Part shown: piece after piece, positions 50,837-59,462 of the stretch
Layout: every line of letters begins with the position of its first letter
How positions within the stretch are numbered: the stretch's first letter is position 1
Origin: Flavobacteriales bacterium
GTDB lineage: Bacteria; Bacteroidota; Bacteroidia; Flavobacteriales_F; PHOS-HE28
Assembly (NCBI GenBank): GCA_016700415.1
Contig: CP065018.1
Span: 3,787,288-3,851,287 of the forward strand
Direction: 5' to 3'
DNA: 64,000 nt
Program-made: the position numbers and the translations under genes
The notes under the pieces: generated by a model
Seen by the model: the letters and a program-made list of their open reading frames with translations, nothing else
What the model was told of the DNA's origin: nothing
Database searches by the model: none

Positions 50837-52087
50837 TCATAACGTTGTACGGATCTCGACCTCTTTATTTCCGGGGTAAAGGCCGGGAAAGATCCACGGT
50901 GAAGAACGCAACGAATAGCTCGCGTGGAACAGTAGTGGCAGGCCCTCTTTCTTTTCCTCGTTCAGCAGGCCCATGCCCACCAGTTGATCAGTGATCTTCT
51001 TCAACGTCTTGTGCGATGTGCCGGTAAGGCGCTCCGCATCTTGTCGTGTGATGGTGCCACGCAGAAAGACCGCTTCCAAGAGGTAGCGGGCGCTGGTATG
51101 CATGCGCTTTGCTGTCGCCATGTGGTCCACATAGGCATGCATGCGGTCGAGCACGCCGTCCAGTTGAAAGGAGCCGTGCATGAAGTTGATCTGGTCGATC
51201 GCGGTCTTCAGGAAGTAGTGGCAGAATTCCACCAAGGACTTGTTGCTCAAGTTCCCTCGCCCATCATGGTCTCCCATGCGGCCGGCATCCGCAGCGGCCA
51301 GCTTTTCCCGGTAAGTGTCCCGGCTGCGGGCCAGGCCGCGGGAGATGGACCACAGCCCTGCGGCATCCAGATGTTCATGCAGAAAACAGGCATCGGAGAA
51401 TAGGCGTACTACGCGGCCATTCCCATCGGGGAAAGGGTGGATCCACACCAGCCTGTGATGCGCGGCGGCCAAGGCGATGATCCGCCGCAGGTCCGAACGG
51501 TTGGCGGGAGCATCGGGATCGTAAAACGCGGCGAACCGGTCCATGTATGCGGGTACGGCCTCGTGGGCGGGCGCAACGTGGCGGCCCACTTCAACCTCCG
51601 TATCCCGGAACGCGCCGGGGACCAAGGTGAACGGCGTACCGTTCATGCTCTTCACCCACTTGAACGTCGCGGGCAGGTGGTCATAGAACGCTTTGTGCAG
51701 CTCCTTCAAGAATACCGTGCTGGCCGGGCTGGCAGGCGCGTTACCCGCATGCCAGCGGGTGTGGAGTTCGCGGTGAACAGCGATATGCGCTAAGGCCTCT
51801 TGCTGCCGATCGCGCTTTTCCTTGTCCGTGGAATACTCACTACGCAAGGCCTTGTCGATGTCGAGCGGGTGCGTGTCGTGCCCTTCGATCAGGTTGCTGT
51901 AATAGCTGTTCATGGGGCGCACAAGTTCGGCCACGGCAGCGCGGGTAACGGGGTGCATGGCCTCGGAGAGCTTCGCCGAAGTACGCACCAGCTCCGTGGC
52001 CAAGTGTTCCAACTCCCCGCTGGGGTCGCTTGGGAACAGGGGCTCCATGGCAATGGGGTCACGGTATAGCGCAAGTGGGCTGGCCAT
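50837..52087 (-). CDS. Fic-domain protein (self-inhibited, class II)
   Basis: The 416-residue product holds the Fic core HPFPDGNGRVVR (residues 217-228), which transfers AMP or a related group to target hydroxyls. An N-terminal inhibitory helix with S64-x3-E68-G69 (SNLIEG) marks class II self-inhibition. A C-terminal winged-helix-like part (ITRQDAERLTGTSHKTLKKI) is typical of Fic proteins found with restriction systems. The ATG at 52087 follows a perfect TATATTTG box with 4 nt between. Confidence 0.9.
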   Translation of the reverse strand: MASPLALYRDPIAMEPLFPSDPSGELEHLATELVRTSAKLSEAMHPVTRAAVAELVRPMNSYYSNLIEGHDTHPLDIDKALRSEYSTDKEKRDRQQEALAHIAVHRELHTRWHAGNAPASPASTVFLKELHKAFYDHLPATFKWVKSMNGTPFTLVPGAFRDTEVEVGRHVAPAHEAVPAYMDRFAAFYDPDAPANRSDLRRIIALAAAHHRLVWIHPFPDGNGRVVRLFSDACFLHEHLDAAGLWSISRGLARSRDTYREKLAAADAGRMGDHDGRGNLSNKSLVEFCHYFLKTAIDQINFMHGSFQLDGVLDRMHAYVDHMATAKRMHTSARYLLEAVFLRGTITRQDAERLTGTSHKTLKKITDQLVGMGLLNEEKKEGLPLLFHASYSLRSSPWIFPGLYPGNKEVEIRTTL

Positions 52088-52091
52088 GTGG

Positions 52092-52099
52092 CAAATATA
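52092..52099 (-). promoter_or_regulatory. Perfect -7 element 4 nt before the Fic start
   Basis: TATATTTG, CCAC, ATG on the minus strand. It is among the clearest members of the box-N4-ATG pattern. Confidence 0.5.
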
Positions 52100-52284
52100 G
52101 GCTCTTGCTCTGTGTACTCCCAAGGTGGTTCCCAAGGTTATGGGGTGGTGACAGGTTTTATATCAAATTGATAAACAGAGTATTAAATGTAAAATATCAG
52201 TGCTCGACATCAACATTAGGAGTTCGTACTTCCCAAGGTTGTTCCCGAGCCTTGTCCCCTATCCCGTCATCCCGGAACGCGGGC

Positions 52285-52485
52285 AGTGCAGCGGTGGACG
52301 CCACCACCCGCGTGATCGCCGTGGACATACCGAAAAACCAGAACGCGAACGCACCGCCGTGGTATGACTACCGCACCAGCGTGGACCGGATCGAAGCCGC
52401 CACCGGGCTGGACTTTCTGGATGCCCTGCCTGCGGACCTACAGGAGCAGCTGGAGGGTGGGGTGGATACGGGGGCGGTGCATTGA
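52285..52485 (+). pseudogene. C-terminal fragment of a DNA/RNA non-specific endonuclease (NUC1 family)
   Basis: About 66 residues (TTRVIAVDIPKNQNAN, YRTSVDRIEAATGLDFL, DLQEQLEGGVDTGAVH) match the usual end of NucA-type secreted nucleases. The catalytic DRGH region and signal peptide are absent, so it is a remnant. A second, worse copy lies at 50578-50693. Confidence 0.6.
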
Positions 52486-52570
52486 GGGGGGGGTAGGCCT
52501 CTGACCGCCGGAGGCGAATGAAGTGCTGGCACTCGGGACCCTTCGAGTGCCTCAGGGCCCGAGCGCCAGG
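52472..52570. repeat. Direct repeat copy B flanking the Fic region
   Basis: Counterpart of 50680-50775, about three quarters identical by eye, lying just before the end of the RelE-UvrD gene. Confidence 0.55.
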
Positions 52571-52587
52571 GTGCAGAGGGACACCTG

Positions 52588-54667
52588 TCAATACCCAAGA
52601 TCATCCAAGAACTCCGACCCCGGTTCCACACAGGACACCAACAGCTGCTCCCGCGCTCTAGTGCATGCCACATAGAGCAGATGACGTTCCGTATCGTACA
52701 CCTCCTTCAGGTCCGATTCATCGCCGACCTCATTGATGCGACTTTGCAAGGGGATCACCTCGTCGTCGCAGGCCATGACCGCGACCGCGCGAAACTCCAA
52801 GCCCTTGGCCATGTGCATGGTGCAGATGGATACTTCTCCTTCAGCAGGTTCGACACGGTCTTGTAGTATGCGGAATGGAATGGAAGTCTGTGCGACAGCC
52901 GCTTTCGCCCGGTCGAGCTGTTCCTCTGAGCGAACGAACACGCCGATCTCTTGCGGAGGAACACCTTGTTTCTGTTGGGCAAGGATCCATGTGGCCACAC
53001 CCTTTGCCTCTTCATCCTCGCTTTGATAGGCTTGGATGTTCGGCTGGGGTCCGTTGAACACGGATACGGTACCGCTGCGATCTTCGGTAATGCCATCGGC
53101 ATCGCTGACCTCCATCGCGAGCAGCTTATCCGCTTGGCTGCGGATCTGGTGAGATGTCCTGTAGTTGACCTTCAGCGTTCTGGACCGGCCGCGAATGTCC
53201 ACGCCTTGCTGCAACCAGGAGAAGGCTTGTTGGAAGATCCGCTGCCCGATGTCCCCGGCGAAGAACAAGGCATCCGGACGTTCCTTGCCCAGTGCGGCGA
53301 AGAACTTGAGCTGTGCGACCGAAAGGTCCTGTGCCTCATCCACGATCGCGAAATCGAAGGGCGATGGTTTGTCTTGCGAGAGGTCTTCGGCCAGTTGGGT
53401 GAACAACTGCGCTGTTGTGATCTGCCCTTTAGCGGTTAGTGCGGCTCGAACTTTTTCGAAGATGGACCAGAGCTTCACGCGTTGCTGTTCCGGCAGTCTC
53501 GTCTTGCGGCCTAAGCGCGATACGTCACGGTAGTCCTCCCATGTTGTGAGTTGCCAAGCGTCCACCACTTGTTCCCATTCCGCGACAAGGAATGACTGGC
53601 TGAATTTGTGATCCGGGATCGAACCGGCTGTTGCTCGGATCAGGTCCGAGATCTCCTGCGCAGAAGCGATCAAGGGTGCGTCGATGCGTGCTTTGTAAAG
53701 CCGAAGGCCCAAGCTCAACAAGGAGTGTACTTCGATCTGGTCGCCAAGTTGCGGCTCACTTCGGAGCAAGCGCTTCAAGCGCGTATCCAAGTTGTTTGCC
53801 AGCACATCCGAGAACGTGGCCAGCAATACGCGTGCATCCTCATGCAGCCGCGCTACATGCACGGCCCTGTGCAGTGCCACGATCGTCTTGCCCGTGCCCG
53901 CAGACCCGGTAACGCGTGCCGGACCATTGTATTCGCGATCCACCAAGTGCTGTTGGTCCGGATGGAGAAAGACCATCCACTTGTCCCAAGGGTAGGCGAA
54001 CGCACGCTCCAGTTCCTCCACATTCGCCAGCGTGCGGAAGCGGCGCTGTGCATCGGGATGTTCGAAGGGGTCGACGTTCACAGGCACAGGTGCCGGGATC
54101 ACAGGCTTGCCTCCTGTGGCAATTTCCAACAGTGCTTCAGCTGCTTCCGCCGGCAAGTGGTCCGACAGGGCAAGCAAGGTGTCCTCATTCGCAGCCTTCA
54201 CATCCGGCAGCCATTCAGGAGGAACACCATAGTCCAGCAGTTCATCGTCTTTCAGGTGCTCGAAGAGCAACGGCAATTGGACCGCTGGGCGCTTCACCAC
54301 TTCGTCAACGTATTGTGGAACGATGATCTCCTTCACCGTCTCGCGGATCTCCACCAACTGCGCAGCACCGGTCTTGGGGTGCGTTTCCAGTTTGCGCCGC
54401 TCGGCCCAATCGTAGGCCTTGTCGTGGTGGTCCACATAGCAGAGCAACATGCTGCTTTGCGTCTTGTGGATGATCAAGCGGATATCCGAGCTCACACGCA
54501 CGGACCAGAAATTCTTGTCCTTGGCCCGGTCCAGCTTGTGGAGCTGCATGCCCGGATGGGCCGGGTTCATTTGCAGGTCGAAGGCAGTGGTCTTCACGGC
54601 CTTTTTGCTCATCTCCGGTTAGGCGAGCAAGGCTATCGGTAAAGGTGTCGGCAATTCGGAACTCCAT
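52588..54667 (-). CDS. UvrD-like helicase with N-terminal RelE/ParE-like domain (frameshifted near start)
   Basis: The product would be about 692 residues. Residues 1-90 form a RelE/ParE-like fold (MEFRIADTFTDSLARLTG, then MQLHKLDRAKDKNFWSVRV and YVDHHDKAYDWAERRKLE). After a linker comes an SF1 helicase with Walker A GSAGTGKTIVALH, DEAQDLS, the YRTSHQIR motif and the C-terminal YVACTRAREQLLV. The reading is broken by one extra base in an A5 run (54602-54606); with A4 the frame reads DEQKAVKTTAF, so the start is 54667 rather than 54612. It ends the defence-type operon. DNA unwinding for restriction or repair is likely. Confidence 0.85.
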
Positions 54668-54744
54668 TCTTGTCTAACTAGCTGTGATTGGATTAGGAAT
54701 AGACCTGCCACCCCGCACGTGCCTTGATATTCCTGTTTGCTGAT

Positions 54745-56091
54745 TTATGAGGTTATGTCTGACGCGTCATACACGTCGCCCCCCATTTCAAGGTCATCTT
54801 CAATAGTTCGTTGATGCCTTGGCTCGGCATTCTGTAATGCAAGTACCAGCGCCTTATTCCCGGCAAGGATTTCATTGACCAGTATTAGTAGGTTCTCTGT
54901 TGAGGGTGGATACGTGCCTATATAACCAGACTGCAGTAACTCCTGAAATGTGTGCGGTCGTAGATAGTTGCCATTGAGCGATTCATAGCTCAAACGAACA
55001 CCTCCATTAGGACCAGTCATGGCCGACGATCCAGCCATCTGCTGATAGTGATCCAGTGGAGTTATGATGGCACTATTCTTCACCAATGCGTCACGTTTGA
55101 CGAATTTCAAATACATCGCCGAAGGGTTGAGTCGGTATGTCTTCGTGTCCTGTGGCCCTGATGCGTTGAACTTGTTCATGCGCTCAATTTCCGCAGCGAA
55201 CTGAGAATCCGGTCTATAGATCCAATCCCATCGCTCACCGTTTTCCACCGGCGTTAACATCTTGTATTGGAGCAGAACCATGCTGGCGCGGGCATGATTG
55301 ACATAGATCAAGTCCACACCGAGGCACGTTTCCAATGGTCCTCTATTGGCTGTAATGACCTCCAGCTGCTCACCCTTCCGCTCAAATTGGGCCACTCCTG
55401 TGATAGCAGAATTTATCAGTTCCCAACCAGGCATGGTCCGGGCTTCGTGTTCGATCACACGGTCCTCGATCATCGATACGCGACCGAGAGCTGTAGTGTC
55501 GTTTCCGTAAAGTTCTAATGAGGTAGCTTCTGGGTCAGGTCCTAATCCGAATGCAGCCAGTGCTGTTTGAAGCGCATTCGCCTGTAACGCGGCATTGCTG
55601 TCATACTTCTTCGGTGTTCTGATCTGCTCGGCCACTAAACGAAGCGCTTCGTGGTTACCGCTCTGGGCAGAAAGAACGCTCACCACGTAGCTGCTGAGCT
55701 TCTTTGAGAGGTAATCGATACCATTACCGGGGCTTAACCTGGAGATTGGCCTTTTGAACCTCGGTTCCAGAAGCAAAGCCTTGAGTTCATGCTCGGTCCT
55801 AACGGTCAGGTTTGTTGCGCGTATCACCTTCACGCGGGAGAACAACGTAGTCACTGCACTGCACGAAGAGACTAATCCAAAGCGCAACTCAGGCTTTTTA
55901 TCATCCTCCCCTATCAAGAGACAAGGTGCCCTTCGCTTCACTTTATCAACCGCATCATGCGGGAGTACAAATGTGAATTCCTTAGCTCCCTTTCTGGAAC
56001 CTTTATATGCTCGCCATTCATCTTCAGGGAAACGGAAAATGACGATCGGAAATCGTTCACAATAGGCCAAGAGATCGGATAGCCATTGCAT
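54745..56091 (-). CDS. Unknown protein with Mrr-like D-QxK nuclease motif
   Basis: I do not recognise this 448-residue family. It contains E254, D260 and Q275-Y-K277 in LETCLGVDLIYVNHARAS and MVLLQYKML, which fits the PD-(D/E)xK pattern in its Mrr-type D-(Q)xK form. Codons are more AT-rich than in adjacent genes. It is 3 bp from the methyltransferase start and upstream of the helicase, so it is inside the restriction-type operon. A DNA nuclease or effector role is inferred from the motif and place; it is not proven. Confidence 0.6.
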   Translation of the reverse strand: MQWLSDLLAYCERFPIVIFRFPEDEWRAYKGSRKGAKEFTFVLPHDAVDKVKRRAPCLLIGEDDKKPELRFGLVSSCSAVTTLFSRVKVIRATNLTVRTEHELKALLLEPRFKRPISRLSPGNGIDYLSKKLSSYVVSVLSAQSGNHEALRLVAEQIRTPKKYDSNAALQANALQTALAAFGLGPDPEATSLELYGNDTTALGRVSMIEDRVIEHEARTMPGWELINSAITGVAQFERKGEQLEVITANRGPLETCLGVDLIYVNHARASMVLLQYKMLTPVENGERWDWIYRPDSQFAAEIERMNKFNASGPQDTKTYRLNPSAMYLKFVKRDALVKNSAIITPLDHYQQMAGSSAMTGPNGGVRLSYESLNGNYLRPHTFQELLQSGYIGTYPPSTENLLILVNEILAGNKALVLALQNAEPRHQRTIEDDLEMGGDVYDASDITS

Positions 56092-56094
56092 CCC

Positions 56095-58890
56095 TCACAC
56101 TTTAAACACCTTCATCACCTCATCCCCCAAGTGGTTGATCACCTTCACGGCGATGCGGCCTCTGGCTGGTTTGTCGAAGGGCCGTGAGGTATCGCTGTGG
56201 AGCGACTCCCAGGCCTCGCGGTCAATCTCCGCTTTGAGCGTTGTCTTGAGTGACTTGTATGGGTCGTTCGCGCCGAGGAAATATGCGTGGCGGACGAAGA
56301 AGCTTTCGTTGTCGTAGTCCGTGTCAATGAACCAGCAGGCGATGCCGTCCGCGCCGGAGCTTTCCACTTTGCCTGTGCTGGGGTGGAACACGTCCACGCC
56401 TTTTACATGCACTTGGTACTTGCCGTCCTTCTGCAGGATGTCGATGTCCGGCTCGCCGAAGACCACGAAGAGGTTGCCCTTTCCGGTGCTCTTCAGGTCT
56501 GCCGCCATGTGGAGGTCGGCGTTCATGCGCGCCTTGAGCACGGGGACCTTACCGAGCTTTTCAAATTCGGTGGTGTGGGCCTCGTAATTGAATGCGCAAG
56601 CGATAAGCATGTCGAAGCCTGCATCGGCGGCTTCCCGGGCGGCTTCCACCAGATCGGCACGTTGCACCGTGCCGAACTCCGGACCGATGAAGATGGCCGC
56701 GCGGCGCTCCTTGCTTCCTTCCATATAGAAGCCTTCGGCACAGACCAGTTCGCCGGGCCACGGCTTCAATGAGGTAAAGGTGATCCTGTCCTCCTTGTGT
56801 GCTTGTTGCACGCCAGCTAAGCGCAGGTTCTCCAAGATCATCTGCCCGAAGTCCTGGCTCTTCCCATAGCCCAACTGGGCATCGGCGAGGCTGTCGATCA
56901 ATTCATCATCGGCGCCCACGGCCAGCATGCGGTGCGGGCTCATGCTCTCCACGGTGAAGGGTCCGGCTACGCGCACGGTCTTCTTATCCTCGTAGGGCTT
57001 GTCGAAGAGGTATTCATATTCAGCCTTAGCGGCGATGCTGGCATCCATCTCCTGCTGCCGTGCGATGCGTGCCTTCCACCATTCGGTATGCAGCTTCTTG
57101 GTTGCTGCATCTAATTTCTCCTCAGCCTCACGCGGGATCTCCCATTCCTCCCACTTCTTCTTCAGCGCTGCGTTAATCTTGGTCCGTAGCGGCTCCAATG
57201 CCACCTGCCACTTCTCCCAGATCACATCGATCTCGGCGTTGTTAGCGATGGACTTCAACGTGATATGCGGCACCCGCTCATAAACGAAGCCGTGTCGGAT
57301 GTTTCCGCGCGCAGGTTGTGTGCTCGGTGCTGTTTGACCAACCTCGGCTTCCTTCAACTGGCCTTCCCGTGAATCAGCCAGCAGGTAAAAAGGGTATCTG
57401 GCGCCCATAATCCTGGCACGAGCAAGAGCCAATGCGACGCGTGAGGTATCAATCGTGATCCAGCGGCGGCCCCATTGCTCTGCGACCGTAGAAGTGGTGC
57501 CTGAACCGCATGTCGGGTCAAGCACCAGATCACCTGGGTCGGTTGCCATAAGTATACAAGCTTGTACAACCCTCAAATTTGTTTGAACCACATACACTTT
57601 GTGCTGGGCACCAGCAAGTCCTTCGGTCCAGATGTTTTGTGTATTCACAGATGGAGAGTCATCAAAGCCCTCAACGTAATAGGGGCGTTTGATTCCGGGC
57701 TTGACACGACCAGCGAAGTACAGTCTCTGAAGGCCAAGTGGATGATGGGTGCGCCAATGGCGACCGAGGCCGGGTAGGAAATCGTTCCCAAAGGCATTCC
57801 ATGGCTTGTTCTCCGATTCACCGCCACCATCTTGGGTTAGCGTGATGTCATCCCGGAATGGACGCCATCCATCAGGAATCAGTTCGGGTGCATCCCTCCA
57901 TTCCTTAGGAATGGATTCTATTTCACCATCCTTATTCCAGGCCTTTGTGTACTTTGAATAGTCAACGTCCAAGAGCTTCGCTGCTTTCCATGCCTTCCTG
58001 AATTTCAGGTCTGGCTTTCGCTTCGCGTACAGCAGCAAGTAGTCAGCGATGTTCGAGGTGTAATCGCTTTCTTGATAGTGCGTTTTCTTAAAGGTGATTA
58101 GTCCAATAAAGTTGTCCTCACCAAACACCTCATCCATGACCGCTCGAACTCGATGGACGTTCTCATCGCCGATTTGTACAAAAATGGAACCTGAATCAGC
58201 CAGTAGATCGCGAGCTACGGTAAGTCGGTCGCGCAAGTAGGTAAGAAAACTGTGAATGCCATCGCGCCATGTATCGCGAAAGGCCTTGACCATTTCGGGC
58301 TCTCTCGTGATGTGCTCCTTCTTCTCCTTCACATCGCGCGTAGTGGTGCTCCACTGGAAGTTACTGTTGAACTTGATCCCATACGGCGGATCGAGATAGA
58401 TGCACTGCACCTTACCGCGCAGCCCTTCACGCTCTGCCAAGCTGGCCATCACGTGCAGGCTATCGCCAAGGATCATCCGGTTGGTCCAGTTCTGGTCGTG
58501 CTGGTAGAACTCGGTCTTGTCGGCTTCCTTGGGCAGGCCATTGAAGTCGCTGAAAAGATCAGGTGCGCTCGGGTCGCTTTCCTCCTTGCGCGCTTTGGTC
58601 TCACGCAACAGATCGTTGATCAGCACCTTCGGATGCACCTTCTCTTGGATGTAGAGCGGTGGCGCTTGCACCACTAGATCGCTCCAGTCCTGTTCATCCT
58701 TTCCACGCCATACGAGCTGTGGGTCCAGATCCCGGTTGCGGCGCTCATAGGCCACCTGCACAGGGTTCTTGTCGGCATCCTTCAGCACGCTGTCGTACTC
58801 GGCCGTGGGGATGTTCTTCCGCTTGGCCTCTTTGTGCTGGAGGGTCTCCACGGCCTTGTCGGCTGTTGAGGTCGCTTTCTTCTTTGCCAT
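56095..58890 (-). CDS. DNA N4/N6 methyltransferase, type III Mod-like
   Basis: The 931-residue product is a beta-class DNA methyltransferase: catalytic DPPY at 167-170 (IYLDPPYGIKFNSNFQ), then the SAM-binding DPTCGSGTTSTVAEQWG further on. Extra N- and C-terminal regions (residues 1-125 and 540-931) probably hold target recognition and contacts to Res. It would modify the host's sites, most likely adenine N6, in a type III-like restriction system. The C-terminal half is longer than in standard Mod subunits. Confidence 0.9.
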   Translation of the reverse strand: MAKKKATSTADKAVETLQHKEAKRKNIPTAEYDSVLKDADKNPVQVAYERRNRDLDPQLVWRGKDEQDWSDLVVQAPPLYIQEKVHPKVLINDLLRETKARKEESDPSAPDLFSDFNGLPKEADKTEFYQHDQNWTNRMILGDSLHVMASLAEREGLRGKVQCIYLDPPYGIKFNSNFQWSTTTRDVKEKKEHITREPEMVKAFRDTWRDGIHSFLTYLRDRLTVARDLLADSGSIFVQIGDENVHRVRAVMDEVFGEDNFIGLITFKKTHYQESDYTSNIADYLLLYAKRKPDLKFRKAWKAAKLLDVDYSKYTKAWNKDGEIESIPKEWRDAPELIPDGWRPFRDDITLTQDGGGESENKPWNAFGNDFLPGLGRHWRTHHPLGLQRLYFAGRVKPGIKRPYYVEGFDDSPSVNTQNIWTEGLAGAQHKVYVVQTNLRVVQACILMATDPGDLVLDPTCGSGTTSTVAEQWGRRWITIDTSRVALALARARIMGARYPFYLLADSREGQLKEAEVGQTAPSTQPARGNIRHGFVYERVPHITLKSIANNAEIDVIWEKWQVALEPLRTKINAALKKKWEEWEIPREAEEKLDAATKKLHTEWWKARIARQQEMDASIAAKAEYEYLFDKPYEDKKTVRVAGPFTVESMSPHRMLAVGADDELIDSLADAQLGYGKSQDFGQMILENLRLAGVQQAHKEDRITFTSLKPWPGELVCAEGFYMEGSKERRAAIFIGPEFGTVQRADLVEAAREAADAGFDMLIACAFNYEAHTTEFEKLGKVPVLKARMNADLHMAADLKSTGKGNLFVVFGEPDIDILQKDGKYQVHVKGVDVFHPSTGKVESSGADGIACWFIDTDYDNESFFVRHAYFLGANDPYKSLKTTLKAEIDREAWESLHSDTSRPFDKPARGRIAVKVINHLGDEVMKVFKV

Positions 58891-58917
58891 GGTTTCTTTT
58901 GACAGGATGGACAGGAG

Positions 58918-59352
58918 CTACAGGATGGTGTTTGGCTGTACGATATCATCCTGACCGTCCTGTTCGTCTCTTTCCTGCTTCGCTCTATAGGTTCGATGCT
59001 TACGTTTTACCTGTAAGCGTTCGGCACCGAAGTTGAGCAGCAAGCCCACCTCGATACCCGTTGCCGTCAGGTAGTTCACCAGTTGCACTTCATGGGCCGT
59101 GTTCAGCGCTTGCACGGCCTTGTTCGCGATCAGAATGACTTCCTCCACCCACATATCCGCAATGAAATCCCCAACGACCAAATCATCATAGCGCACTTGG
59201 ATCCTGCGCTCACATTCCACCGCGAGGCCAGCCTTCCGCAGCTCATGCGCTAACGCATTCTGGTACACGGATTCCAAGAACCCAGGACCCAATGCGGTCT
59301 GCACCACCATGGCACAACCAATAACGCGTTCCGTCAGCTCTTCATGCTCCAT
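58918..59352 (-). CDS. GxxExxY-family protein (PD-(D/E)xK fold), altered catalytic motif
   Basis: The 144-residue product has the name motif GPGFLESVYQNAL and the family's HEVQLVNYL and VGLLLNFG. In family members the strand reads about VIVELKAV with a Glu two before the Lys; here it is ILIANKAVQAL, so that Glu is Ala. It may therefore bind without cutting. It lies between Mod and Res with short gaps carrying dispersed CCTGT repeats; whether it belongs to the system or is an insertion is open. Confidence 0.8.
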   Translation of the reverse strand: MEHEELTERVIGCAMVVQTALGPGFLESVYQNALAHELRKAGLAVECERRIQVRYDDLVVGDFIADMWVEEVILIANKAVQALNTAHEVQLVNYLTATGIEVGLLLNFGAERLQVKRKHRTYRAKQERDEQDGQDDIVQPNTIL

Positions 59353-59389
59353 GCTCCCATTCTATATTCACCTTCATCCCATTTACTAC

Positions 59390-59462
59390 AAGCTTGATCC
59401 TGTACATCCTGTTCATCCTGTCCGAAGCAAGCTTAATCCTGTCACTCCTGTTCATCCTGTCC
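59390..59462. repeat. Two tandem AAGCTT-CCTGTTCATCCTGTCC units
   Basis: Two copies of about 35-39 bp start with AAGCTT and contain TCCTGTTCATCCTGTCC. The second copy overlaps the last codons of Res. Further CCTGT/ACAGGA units lie at 58898-58925. These are common intergenic simple repeats. Confidence 0.6.

Larger units (their letters stand above)
50487..50840 (-). pseudogene. Truncated type I restriction subunit-like fragment
   Basis: The first about 20 residues (MSTRPEAVLEAELVQQLHGH) look like the N-terminus of HsdR-type restriction subunits. After that the reading enters a direct-repeat sequence with no protein likeness. The start overlaps the Fic stop by ATGA, the coupling seen in intact type I restriction loci that carry Fic genes. 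It is best read as a broken hsdR; the match is short, so confidence is low. Confidence 0.4.
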
